Shown in pieces: positions 55,969 to 64,000 of a stretch of 64,000 nucleotides of DNA. The notes beneath the pieces were generated by a model. That model saw only the letters and a list, made by a program, of their open reading frames with translations, was not told the origin of the DNA and searched no databases. This DNA is from an uncultured Aquimarina sp. (lineage in GTDB: Bacteria > Bacteroidota > Bacteroidia > Flavobacteriales > Flavobacteriaceae). Positions within the stretch are counted from its first letter, which is position 1; each line of letters opens with the position of its first letter. The translations under genes were made by a program, and so were the position numbers. Location: assembly GCA_947500845.1 (NCBI GenBank), contig CANMTP010000006.1:186001-250000 (forward strand). Direction: 5' to 3'.

Positions 55969-56673
55969 TCACTTTTCATTCTTATCTTTTCCTCGCACAA
56001 AGGGCACAAACCTCACTGGTAAAACTTTCTTAGTCTTTATTTTACCCTCTTTCTTAGTTACTAAAACTAAATTTCTTTGATTCGAAGGGCCTATAGGTAT
56101 AATCATACGGCCACCCTCGGCTAGTTGATCTAATAAAGGTTGTGGTATAGTTTTAATTCCTGCGGTAACTATAATAGCATCAAAAGGAGCTTCTTCCTCC
56201 CAACCATTGTATCCATCACCTATTCTCGTTATCACATTATCATAGCCTAATGTTTCAAGTGTTTTTTTAGCTAACGCACCTAGTTCATTTACAATTTCTA
56301 TAGTGTATACAGATTTAACGATCTCCCCCAGTACGGCTGCTTGATATCCAGAACCTGTACCAATTTCTAAAACTTTGTCCTCAGAATTTAACGCTAATAT
56401 TTGAGTCATAAAAGCTACAATATACGGTTGCGAGATCGTTTGTCCATAACCAATAGATAAAGGACTGTCCCTATAAGCATATGGTTTCATTGTTTCAGGA
56501 ATAAATTGTTCTCTAGGAACATTTTGCATCGCTTTTAAAGTAGCTAGGTCTTTAATACCTCTTGGTACGAGTTGGTTACTAACCATAGCTTTGCGCTCAA
56601 TATCATATTTTGTTTGTGTGTATCCGAAAGATATATTGATTAGCAAGCCTGTTATGAAGCATATCTTTAACAT
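55969..56673 (-). CDS. pcm: Protein-L-isoaspartate O-methyltransferase with signal peptide
   Basis: The 234-aa protein shows the Pcm family pattern: MQNVPREQFIP, SIGYGQTISQPYIVAFM, SAM motif LEIGTGSGYQAAVL, GDGYNGWEEEAPFDAIIVTAG and GGRMIIPIG. It starts with a hydrophobic leader (ICFITGLLINISFGYTQ), so it is probably exported, whereas most Pcm enzymes are cytoplasmic. It methylates isoaspartyl residues to begin repair of aged proteins, here perhaps in the periplasm, though a supply of SAM outside the cytoplasm is not obvious. The start could also be internal. Confidence 0.88.
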   Translation of the reverse strand: MLKICFITGLLINISFGYTQTKYDIERKAMVSNQLVPRGIKDLATLKAMQNVPREQFIPETMKPYAYRDSPLSIGYGQTISQPYIVAFMTQILALNSEDKVLEIGTGSGYQAAVLGEIVKSVYTIEIVNELGALAKKTLETLGYDNVITRIGDGYNGWEEEAPFDAIIVTAGIKTIPQPLLDQLAEGGRMIIPIGPSNQRNLVLVTKKEGKIKTKKVLPVRFVPFVRGKDKNEK

Positions 56674-57237
56674 ATTGTATGCTGTTACTCATTAATACTT
56701 CTATTTTTATAAAGATACTTTAAAAGTTTTGAAGAATATTGTTGGTTTAGAGAACTTAAGACTTATGAAAGGCAAAATTAATAACTAACACCTTGGTAAT
56801 CCAATTTTTTGATAGATTTAGATAGTATGGCAAGTATTTCCGAGCACAGAATATGAACCAATATTTATTCGAATTTAAGAACTATCCTTTGGATAATTAT
56901 TTGATTGTTCGTAGTCATCTATGAAGTGAAAAAAAAATCTGGATCGAGGTCAATTTTTAGCTAAAAATTAAGATTTAACCAGTCCATTTTATATAACTTG
57001 AATCAGAAATAGAGGACTAAATAATTTATAATATTACGTAGTTTAATAGATTGTAGTGGCGCAAGACTTAATGATTTTTCTTCTTAAAAAAACCTTGTTT
57101 TACCATCGATTTAAAAATGTTGATTGATTGTCATGTCTTCTGTAGTTTATAGAATATTTTTAAGTAAACTAAATTAATTTAATAAAATGCTTTGTATTTG
57201 ATACAGGCGATAGACTTTAACTATAAAATCCATCCTA
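56674..57237. other. Gene-free gap between pcm and katG
   Basis: This AT-rich 564-base region separates divergent genes and must hold both promoters. No reading frame of note, strong hairpin or repeat was found. A peroxide-responsive site for katG is expected but none was recognised by eye. Confidence 0.5.
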
Positions 57238-59541
57238 ATGAAAGAATTATTAAATATTGAAAATCCTGAAAGTTTAGGTAAATGTCCCTTCAGAGGAACT
57301 AGAATTGGTGGAGCATTGGGTAAGCAACCGCAAATAGACGATTGGTGGCCCAATCGCTTAAAGGTTGAATTGCTTCATCAGGATCCTCCACAAGCAAATC
57401 CATTGTCAGATCTTGATTACAAAGAAGCGTTTGAAAAAATTGATTATGAAGAATTAAAAGAAGATATTAAAAGGCTTTTAATAGATTCTAAGGACTGGTG
57501 GCCTGCAGATTATGGCAATTACGGTCCACAAATGATAAGAATGGCTTGGCACTCTGCAGGAACCTATAGAATTGCTGATGGCAGAGGTGGTGCAGGACAA
57601 GCAATGCAGCGTTTTGCACCCATTAATTCTTGGTGGGACAATGGAAATATTGACAAGTCCCGTAGATTAATATGGCCTATAAAACAGAAATATGGAGAAG
57701 CTATTTCTTGGGCAGATTTAATAGTGCTTACAGGTAATTGTGCTTTAGAAATAATGGGGTTCAAAACTTTTGGTTTTGGTGCAGGTAGAAGAGATGCCTG
57801 GGAACCTGATCGCGGCACCTATTGGGGAACTGAATTCTGGAATGGCAAAACCGTATATGAAACTAGCAAACATGATCACAACGGACATCCCGGAGAAATG
57901 GTTACCAGAAATATAAGATGGATAGGAGAACCAAAAGATCAATATTACGACTTAGAAAATCCACTTGCCGCCACCAACCAAGCTTTAATTTATGTTGATC
58001 CCGAAGGACCAAATGGAAATGGTAATTCTTTGGATTCAGCACGGGACATAAGAGAGACTTTTGCAAGAATGGCGATGAATGATGAAGAAACTGTAGCCTT
58101 AATAGCCGGTGGACATGCCTTCGGAAAAAGTCATGGTATGGTATCAGCAGAAGAAATAGGTCCAGCACCAGAAGGAGCTCCTTTACAGGCTATGGGTATG
58201 GGATGGCAAAATCCAAAAGGTACTGGATTTGGTAAATATACAATGACTAACGGAATAGAAGGATCTTGGACTCCCAACCCGACGCAATGGGATAATAGTT
58301 ATTTGGAGAATCTATTCAAGTATGAATGGGAACAAACAAAGAGTCCTGCGGGAGCGGTTCAATATAAACCGGTGGATCCTAATGCTCCAAAAACTCCCGA
58401 TGCACATGAGGAGGGAAAAATGAATGAATTGATGATGATGACCTCAGATCTGGCGCTCAAAGATGATCCAGCATATAACAAAATATGCAGAAAGTTTCTG
58501 GATGATTTCGACTATTTTAGTGATGCTTTTGCCAGAGCATGGTTTAAATTAACTCATAGAGACATGGGTCCAAAAGATCGATATTTTGGCCCAGAAATTC
58601 CTAAAGAGGATTTAATTTGGCAAGACCCTATTCCTAAAAGAAATCATCCAGTAATAGATTCCTCAGATATAAAACATTTAAAGGATAAAATATTAAATAG
58701 TGGTAATAGCATTTCAGCATTAGTTTCCGCAGCATGGTCCAGTGCTTCAAATTATAGAGATTCTGATAAAAGAGGTGGAGCTAACGGTGCAAGAGTAAGA
58801 TTAAATCCTATGATAGATTGGGAAATTAATCGCCCCGAAGAACTCAAAAAAGTTATGGATAGCCTAGAGTCTATCGCTCATAATTTTAATCATTCTCAAT
58901 CTGATGGCAAGAAAGTATCATTAGCTGATTTAATAGTGTTAGGAGGTTGTGCGGCTATAGAAAAATCGGCATCTGCGGCAGGAATTAGTATAGATGTGCC
59001 ATTTACGACCGGTCGTATGGACACAACTCAAGAATTAACAGATGCAGAAAGTTTTGATTGGTTAAAACCCGTTTCTGATGGATTTAGAAATTATCATAAT
59101 AGTCAAGTAGGATTTCATATTCCGCCAGAACATATATTTCTAGATCGTGCACAACTTTTAACCTTAACAGCTCCAGAGTGGATAGTCCTAGTTGGTGGAT
59201 TGAGAGTTCTGGATCAAAATTATGATCATTCCAAATTAGGTGTTTTTACCGATAGACCCGGAGTGTTGACTAATGATTTTTTCAGAGTGCTTACAAGTAT
59301 GGATTACGAATGGGTGCCTGTCGATGATAAAGAAATGACTTTTAACTTAAACGATAGAAAATCAGGTGAGACTAGATATAAAGCTTCAAGATGTGATCTT
59401 ATTTTTGGCTCTAATGCTCAATTAAGAAATATTGCAGAAGTTTATGCAGCAGATAATGGTTTACCTCGGTTTATAAAGGACTTTGTAAAAGTATGGGATA
59501 AAATCATGATGTTAGATAGATATGATGTAAAGAATGCATAA
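57238..59541 (+). CDS. katG: Catalase-peroxidase
   Basis: The 767-aa protein is a full-length bifunctional catalase-peroxidase. The distal haem residues Arg101, Trp104 and His105 lie in [13 protein letters not shown], and the proximal His293 in [11 protein letters not shown]. The Trp-Tyr-Met crosslink partners are Trp104, Tyr252 ([11 protein letters not shown]) and Met278 ([10 protein letters not shown]). The C-terminal half repeats the fold without haem. No signal peptide is seen. It breaks down hydrogen peroxide. The gene is alone, with a strong terminator. Confidence 0.97.
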   Translation: MKELLNIENPESLGKCPFRGTRIGGALGKQPQIDDWWPNRLKVELLHQDPPQANPLSDLDYKEAFEKIDYEELKEDIKRLLIDSKDWWPADYGNYGPQMIRMAWHSAGTYRIADGRGGAGQAMQRFAPINSWWDNGNIDKSRRLIWPIKQKYGEAISWADLIVLTGNCALEIMGFKTFGFGAGRRDAWEPDRGTYWGTEFWNGKTVYETSKHDHNGHPGEMVTRNIRWIGEPKDQYYDLENPLAATNQALIYVDPEGPNGNGNSLDSARDIRETFARMAMNDEETVALIAGGHAFGKSHGMVSAEEIGPAPEGAPLQAMGMGWQNPKGTGFGKYTMTNGIEGSWTPNPTQWDNSYLENLFKYEWEQTKSPAGAVQYKPVDPNAPKTPDAHEEGKMNELMMMTSDLALKDDPAYNKICRKFLDDFDYFSDAFARAWFKLTHRDMGPKDRYFGPEIPKEDLIWQDPIPKRNHPVIDSSDIKHLKDKILNSGNSISALVSAAWSSASNYRDSDKRGGANGARVRLNPMIDWEINRPEELKKVMDSLESIAHNFNHSQSDGKKVSLADLIVLGGCAAIEKSASAAGISIDVPFTTGRMDTTQELTDAESFDWLKPVSDGFRNYHNSQVGFHIPPEHIFLDRAQLLTLTAPEWIVLVGGLRVLDQNYDHSKLGVFTDRPGVLTNDFFRVLTSMDYEWVPVDDKEMTFNLNDRKSGETRYKASRCDLIFGSNAQLRNIAEVYAADNGLPRFIKDFVKVWDKIMMLDRYDVKNA

Positions 59542-59543
59542 TT

Positions 59544-59584
59544 AAAAAGGGTGAATAATATTAGTAATATTATTCACCCTTTTT
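59544..59584 (+). terminator. Terminator after katG
   Basis: A perfect 20-bp inverted repeat (59544-59563 with 59565-59584; core AAGGGTGAATAATATT) with A and T runs on its flanks lies just after the katG stop. Confidence 0.9.
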
Positions 59585-59700
59585 AATTGACTTAGTATCT
59601 GTAGTTTAAATTAGCAAGGGATAATTTTATTTATTTTACCAACAAAACTTACATAAAAAATATGCGGTTTTACCACAGTGAAATTATAATATATTAAGCA

Positions 59701-59708
59701 TATATTTG
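59701..59708 (+). promoter_or_regulatory. Candidate -7 promoter box
   Basis: TATATTTG matches the Bacteroidota -7 consensus (TAnnTTTG). About 20 bases on, a 17-codon frame (59730-59783) is followed by a weak hairpin (GGCGTATAAA with TTTTATGCC). The box may serve a short transcript leading to the 60024 gene, over 300 bases away. The rest of 59585-60023 holds nothing evident. Confidence 0.35.
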
Positions 59709-60023
59709 CACAGAATAAAATTTAGAAACATGGTACAATCATTTCTTCATTCTATTTTGTTCTATTCTCATCTAGGCGTATAAATTTTATGCCCTGTGTT
59801 GGGGTAGACAAAATGCCTTCGAATATTATCTTCAATTACCACAGTGTGTTTTGAATATAATTGCGATCAAGAAATTATTGTTTTTAATTCCTTAATTTGA
59901 TATTTGTTCAATTTAATTGTTAAATATTAACATCATTTTATGAAAATAAAGGTTGTGGCATAGGATTTGCAGTTAAATTTTAAGTTTTATTTATGAATCA
60001 ATTGTATTATTAATTTTAAAATC

Positions 60024-60269
60024 ATGTTCAAGCCAAATTTACATTTACGACACAGTACCCTAAAGGGTCAATTGGCGGTAAATCCATCTTTGATTGGACT
60101 TTTTCTAGAAACCGTCTATGATACCCCGTGGAGTACGATATCGTATGACGAAGAGACAAAATTGTCAGCCAAAAAGAGAAAAAGTTTGAGAAGTTTTGGT
60201 AACCAGATGAGTTCGTATTTGCGTTGGTTTGCTTTATGTCGTCTAGCTCAGGACGTAAAACAGGAGTAA
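60024..60269 (+). CDS. Small hypothetical protein (81 aa)
   Basis: The 81-aa frame starts with an ATG at 60024 and encodes a basic protein without signal peptide (MFKPNLHLRHSTLKGQLAVN, ending SYLRWFALCRLAQDVKQE). The middle SAKKRKSLRSFGNQM is strongly positive, and the last third could form a helix. I do not recognise it. It converges with the TIR gene, 27 bases away. Base composition is slightly richer than the surrounding spacer, which favours a real gene. Confidence 0.45.
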   Translation: MFKPNLHLRHSTLKGQLAVNPSLIGLFLETVYDTPWSTISYDEETKLSAKKRKSLRSFGNQMSSYLRWFALCRLAQDVKQE

Positions 60270-60296
60270 TAAAGATAAACCAACCAAGTATTTAAA

Positions 60297-61031
60297 TCAC
60301 AGCTTATTTTTTTCTACAAAGTTATATCCTGATACTGTTAATCTATAGTAAGATAAGTTTTCTATCTTGGTTTTAGACAGCAATTCTAGTGCTTCCAACT
60401 CATGAATAACACGTATCACTTCTTTTCTTTTTTCCGCTTTTGATAATTTGTATACTTCTTTAATAGAAAGACCATCTTTATGATAATTTTCAAAAAAGAT
60501 TGTCATTATAGTAACACGATCAAAGGAAGTCTTTAACTCTTCAAGTGAAGATAAATTGCCAAGTATACTTGTTGCCGGTGTATCTGAAGATAAAACACGT
60601 TTGATTTCTTGGGTCACTTTTAAAAACAGTGCATCTCTTTGTCCTTCATTCATTACAATCAATGGTTCAGAAGGTGGATTTATAGTTTGAAACCTTGATA
60701 TGGCATCGATATCAGAAAACATACAATGGCTTATTATAATAGGAAATATATGAGCTCCCTCTTCTTTTGCAGCAGTGAGTAGTGCAGGTAGCTCTTCATT
60801 ATTAATGAATTCTGAAGAAATAAAATTGGCACTGACCATTAGTATAGCAACTTTGGTAGAACCTATTGCTTTATTTATTTCAGTACGCCAATCTGCTCCA
60901 ACCTCAATTTTTGAATCCTCCCAGATGGTAAATTGATATTCACGCTCTAAATAGCTTAAGTGTACTCGAAGGTAATCCAACCATTTCGCATCTTTTTTAC
61001 TATAACTAATAAAAACTCCGTGTCGCTTCAT
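60297..61031 (-). CDS. TIR-domain protein with C-terminal winged-helix-like region
   Basis: The 244-aa protein opens with a TIR domain (about 1-145): MKRHGVFISYSKKDAKWLDYL (box 1), WEDSKIEVGADWRTEI, and VSANFISSEFINNEELPALL, where Glu79 or Glu80 is the probable NAD-cleaving residue. The last 85 residues look like a small winged helix (IKEVYKLSKAEKRKEVIRV, then LSYYRLTVSGYNFVEK). Bacterial TIR proteins act in anti-phage defence by depleting NAD or making a signal. It is divergent from the SLATT-type gene at 61218 across 186 bases, so they may form one system. Confidence 0.85.
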   Translation of the reverse strand: MKRHGVFISYSKKDAKWLDYLRVHLSYLEREYQFTIWEDSKIEVGADWRTEINKAIGSTKVAILMVSANFISSEFINNEELPALLTAAKEEGAHIFPIIISHCMFSDIDAISRFQTINPPSEPLIVMNEGQRDALFLKVTQEIKRVLSSDTPATSILGNLSSLEELKTSFDRVTIMTIFFENYHKDGLSIKEVYKLSKAEKRKEVIRVIHELEALELLSKTKIENLSYYRLTVSGYNFVEKNKL

Positions 61032-61217
61032 ATTGGTTTTTATGGCCGAAACCTTTTAAGAGTATAAATTTATGAGATAATTAAAAAATGTGCATACTCA
61101 TCGTATACTTTTATGAAAAAAATATGTCGAATTTATACATTGACGCTAGAGATTATTAAATTTAGCTAGAATTTTATTTTGAACTTATGAATTCTGATAA
61201 ACATAAATAACGAACCA

Positions 61218-61643
61218 ATGAATGAAGATCAATACATAAAAGAAAGAGTCGATGACCAAATAGCGTGGTACGGTAGTAAAAGCGCGACCAATAAGACCTT
61301 ACATTTATGGACAAAAGGACTTATCATAACTTTTTCTGCTCTTATACCATTTATTTCTGGTTTTCTTAAGTCTGGGCCAGAATATCTAGATTATGTCATT
61401 GGGGTCCTTGGTATGCTTGTTGCTATTTTAACTGGTATTTCAGAGCTCATGAAATTTCAGGAAAAATGGTCAAAATACCGCACTACAGCTGAGACATTGA
61501 AACATGAAAAATTTCTATACAGCACTCAATCGGGGCATTACAAAGATCAAGAGAGACACTTCAATTTGTTTGTAGGTCGCATTGAAAACCTGATCAGTAC
61601 CGAGAACTCTGATTGGAGCAAGATCATAAATCAGGAAGAGTAA
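61218..61643 (+). CDS. SLATT/DUF4231-type two-helix membrane protein
   Basis: The 141-aa protein has two hydrophobic helices (LIITFSALIPFISGFL near 34-49 and YVIGVLGMLVAILTGISEL near 58-76) followed by a soluble helical tail (QEKWSKYRTTAETLKHEKF, then ERHFNLFVGRIENLI). This arrangement is the SLATT/DUF4231 family, whose members are predicted pore-forming or membrane-permeabilising effectors linked to nucleotide-signal and TIR systems. The divergent TIR gene next door supports a defence role, not proven by sequence alone. Confidence 0.8.
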   Translation: MNEDQYIKERVDDQIAWYGSKSATNKTLHLWTKGLIITFSALIPFISGFLKSGPEYLDYVIGVLGMLVAILTGISELMKFQEKWSKYRTTAETLKHEKFLYSTQSGHYKDQERHFNLFVGRIENLISTENSDWSKIINQEE

Positions 61644-61827
61644 TTTTTATTCTTTATTTATTATGATCAAGTGCTACTTTTTTAGTATTTTTAATAGGTC
61701 ATCGTATTCTAGATGTTTTGTATCCAAACATATATCCCATTTTACACATTGTATTCGTTAAGCCTTATTGAAAGTAATATCAGGCATTGGATTTTTGGTA
61801 AAGTTCAAACATTTAAAATTAAAACTC

Positions 61828-62607
61828 ATGAAAGCATCAGGTACACCATCTCACGAAAGATCTTTTTATAGAACAGGTAGAGATTCTCACGGGAAACAAT
61901 TCGTTCTCTCTCCTCAATCTATTGCCACAGGAGATGGCGAAACAATGAATTATTTGGATTGTGTTCGACAAAACCTCGATGACTCTTTTTATTATAATGA
62001 AGTAGAAAACAAAACAAAGATTGTGTTGCATTTTACCGCTGGTTACCTCAAAGGTGATATTGCCCAGCTTACGATGCCATCAAATCATGTCTCTGTACCG
62101 TTTGTTATTGCAAGAGATGGTACAATACTTAAACTATGGCCATCAAAATATTGGTCCTATCATCTAGGCAGAGGTGCAGTAGGTGGAAATACCACGATGA
62201 GCAAGCAAACTATCGGAATCGAGCTTTCTAATATTGGTTTTCTTAAAAAAAATGGAAGTAATCTTGTTTCGGTATATTCAGATACTGATGTATACTGTAA
62301 CCTAAATGAAACCAATTTTTATACAAAACTTAATACTCCCTTTAGAAAAGAAAACTATTTTGCTACATATACTCAAAAACAATATCATAGCCTCTCTATT
62401 TTACTGAAGTATTTAACAAATATATATAATATTCCTAGAAATTTCTTGCCCGCTAACAAAAGGTATGCTACGCTAAGTAGAAATGATGTAGAAAGTTTTA
62501 ATGGAATCCTATCGCATATCAACTACAGAGAATCCGGTAAATGGGATATTGGAGAAGCTTTTGAATGGGATAACATTATACAAAGTATCAATGGTTCTGT
62601 TGTATAA
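61828..62607 (+). CDS. N-acetylmuramoyl-L-alanine amidase (amidase_2 family)
   Basis: The start at 61828 (MKASGTPSHERSF) gives 259 aa and avoids an unlikely TTG start at 61768. The domain shows TKIVLHFTAGYLKGD with a zinc-ligand histidine, NHVSVPFVIARDGTILKL, YWSYHLGRGAVGGN with a second ligand, and QTIGIELSNIG, the fold of T7-lysozyme-like amidases. No signal peptide is apparent. It cuts the amide link between muramic acid and the peptide, as in phage endolysins. Its closeness to the TIR-SLATT pair may be chance. Confidence 0.85.
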   Translation: MKASGTPSHERSFYRTGRDSHGKQFVLSPQSIATGDGETMNYLDCVRQNLDDSFYYNEVENKTKIVLHFTAGYLKGDIAQLTMPSNHVSVPFVIARDGTILKLWPSKYWSYHLGRGAVGGNTTMSKQTIGIELSNIGFLKKNGSNLVSVYSDTDVYCNLNETNFYTKLNTPFRKENYFATYTQKQYHSLSILLKYLTNIYNIPRNFLPANKRYATLSRNDVESFNGILSHINYRESGKWDIGEAFEWDNIIQSINGSVV

Positions 62608-62734
62608 AGAATAACTTATCTTGTATATTATGTTTTATTGTTAATAACCGATAACTGACAAATTAAAAAAGTAGCAATCCCATTATATTACTTCTCTTCC
62701 CCCCTGCTATTATATGATCATATTTTTTTAAGTA

Positions 62735-64000
62735 CTACAAAGATGCAATCAAGTCTTCCTCCAGATTCTCTTCATCAACCGTATTCAACAGGCCTGTTGT
62801 ATTTAGAAAGTCATTAGAAAATACCTTTGCCATTTCCTTTGATAAAAGTTTATTTCTTTGTTTTTTCCACTCTGAAACTTTGGCCCCATACATATGCTCT
62901 ACCAGGTTTGGAAAACCCCAATCTGAATTTTTACCCCAATGAATGGTAAAAGGAATATCATTCTCCCCTAATACCTGTATCATTCGGCGAGAAAATTCTT
63001 TTAAACTCATTAATTTTCTTGATTTATTCCATAATACACCATCAATTTCTATCATACAGGTAATAGGAAACCTAGTAAATGCGAGGGTGGCTTCAGATTT
63101 TTTAACAAATCGCATTGCATAAATACCAGGAATAGGTCCTTCATCTTTTGTAAGGTCAATTAATATTTTAAGGGCTTTTTCAGAATCGTTAACATCTACT
63201 CCAAACGAACATGCAAATGCGGGTCCTTGATAAGGTGCGTCCCAAAAAGTTTCATACAAAGTTCCAATAGATTCTTCATTTACATCTGGTAAAATCTGTT
63301 TTTCTAATCGTTTAATAAAAAAAGGTATTTTTTTCGGAAAACGTTCGCTGATCTTTATTAACAAATGAATTAAATCTTTGTAAACCGATTTTTCTATCGT
63401 CGCAAAAGGATCGGGATAGTTATCGGTATATCTTTTCTTGTACATTGCTTCTATCACATATTCACTTTCATCGGTATACGGATTAATAAAAACTTTATAG
63501 TGATAAGGCCTTAATCCCTTTCCGTTTGAATCTGTCTCCCCTTGAATACGGAAACTAGAATTAGCAAAATCCATAGTTCGCGCAAGTTCTAGAGCAGTAT
63601 TTTTATCAATTTTCTTCACGTATCGTTTCAATAAAAATTGATCTTCAGCTTCAATGACTACCCCGTGTATAAATCCAAAAGATCCCAGACCAACTAGTGC
63701 TGCATTGAATAAATCATCATCCCTTATTATTCTCGATTTTATTTTTTGAGCAAATGCATCATCAAGAGCCGGATCGCTTTGTCTTTCTATATACACAACA
63801 TCATCAGGATCAGGTCCTATGATAAGATTTAGTCCAACTACGTAGTCCTGTACAGATCCTACATCAAGAGCAGAGCCATGTACCCCGGTAGAAATACAAC
63901 CCGCTATAGTTTGTCCATTACTAGCCCCACTGGTCTTCAATGATTTTTTATGCATTTCTAATGTCTGTGAAATTTCTTTTATAGTATTTCCGCATTGAAA
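62735..64000 (-). CDS. FAD-binding (lactone-oxidase-type) oxidoreductase, 5' end beyond window
   Basis: The frame is open to the right edge: 15 codons upstream of the ATG at 63955 are coding (FQCGNTIKEISQTLE) and fit the VAO-type FAD-binding domain, so the true start lies outside. The visible part has SNGQTIAGCISTGVHGSALD (FAD pyrophosphate site), the AALVGLGSFGFIHGVVIEAE block and a C-terminal substrate domain ending near HWGKNSDWGFPNLVEHMYG. It resembles L-gulono-1,4-lactone or D-arabinono-lactone oxidases and relatives, which oxidise sugars or alcohols with FAD. The substrate is unknown. Confidence 0.85.
   Translation of the reverse strand, partial: FQCGNTIKEISQTLEMHKKSLKTSGASNGQTIAGCISTGVHGSALDVGSVQDYVVGLNLIIGPDPDDVVYIERQSDPALDDAFAQKIKSRIIRDDDLFNAALVGLGSFGFIHGVVIEAEDQFLLKRYVKKIDKNTALELARTMDFANSSFRIQGETDSNGKGLRPYHYKVFINPYTDESEYVIEAMYKKRYTDNYPDPFATIEKSVYKDLIHLLIKISERFPKKIPFFIKRLEKQILPDVNEESIGTLYETFWDAPYQGPAFACSFGVDVNDSEKALKILIDLTKDEGPIPGIYAMRFVKKSEATLAFTRFPITCMIEIDGVLWNKSRKLMSLKEFSRRMIQVLGENDIPFTIHWGKNSDWGFPNLVEHMYGAKVSEWKKQRNKLLSKEMAKVFSNDFLNTTGLLNTVDEENLEEDLIASL

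Noticed and set aside
59730-59783. 17-codon frame after a promoter-like box
   Set aside because: Too short and unsupported to call a gene; kept only as a note on the promoter entry.

Overview
The window looks like chromosomal DNA from a marine-type member of the Flavobacteriaceae (Bacteroidota). Supporting signs are the low GC content, the sparse Shine-Dalgarno sequences, TAnnTTTG-type promoter boxes, many short lipoprotein signal peptides, and families typical of this group (DUF4251, DUF2490, UMF1-type MFS, 8-TM AraC regulators, BlaI/BlaR pairs, GG-leader peptides). An Aquimarina-like genome is a guess. No tRNA, rRNA, CRISPR array or integrase gene was seen.

The left edge (1-8977, minus strand) is the most striking part. 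It is a tightly packed four-gene operon: a caspase-like protease fused to an SGNH hydrolase, a probable bacterial gasdermin, a CHAT-domain protease, and a large nSTAND NTPase with a membrane helix and a WD40-like C-terminus that is cut by the window edge. By analogy with known bacterial gasdermin loci this is an abortive-infection (cell-suicide) defence system: the sensor NTPase would activate a protease, which would cleave the pore former.

9.4-13.1 kb holds envelope genes (M48 lipoprotein protease, UMF1 transporter, lipocalin-like lipoprotein, OmpA-family lipoprotein). 13.1-20.8 kb is a biosynthetic cluster: FAD oxidoreductase, methyltransferase, type III polyketide synthase, FabL-like enoyl reductase, a lipoprotein, FabZ-like dehydratase, alpha/beta hydrolase, FabF-like ketosynthase, acyl carrier protein and phosphopantetheinyl transferase. 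Together these could make and load a dedicated acyl chain and convert it to a methylated, oxidised phenolic or pyrone lipid. YceI, a 57-aa basic protein, a Bcr/CflA efflux pump and a DUF4251 lipoprotein follow.

23.9-37.5 kb is an accessory island. Nearly all genes lie on the minus strand: a Gabija-type pair whose GajA is broken by one frameshift, two unknown envelope genes, a serine hydrolase with a divergent AraC regulator, a repeat-built lipoprotein and a DUF427 protein. They are separated by AT-rich spacers full of hairpins and diverged repeats, several lying just 3' of genes in one orientation. The layout resembles a cassette array.

37.6-59.6 kb is mostly ordinary chromosome: YbbA/YbbP/TesA-like module, cold-shock protein, periplasmic carbonic anhydrase plus DUF2490, a mono-haem protein, a K+ channel remnant, BlaI with a BlaR1-M23 fusion, SDR, MscS, two UspA proteins, a RimB-RimK fusion, an S9 oligopeptidase, exported Pcm and KatG. 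Two small double-glycine-leader peptide genes, both apparently disabled, sit at 42.0 and 48.0 kb. The right end (60-64 kb) has a TIR protein divergent from a SLATT/DUF4231 membrane protein (a possible second defence pair), an amidase, and a flavin oxidase that runs off the window.
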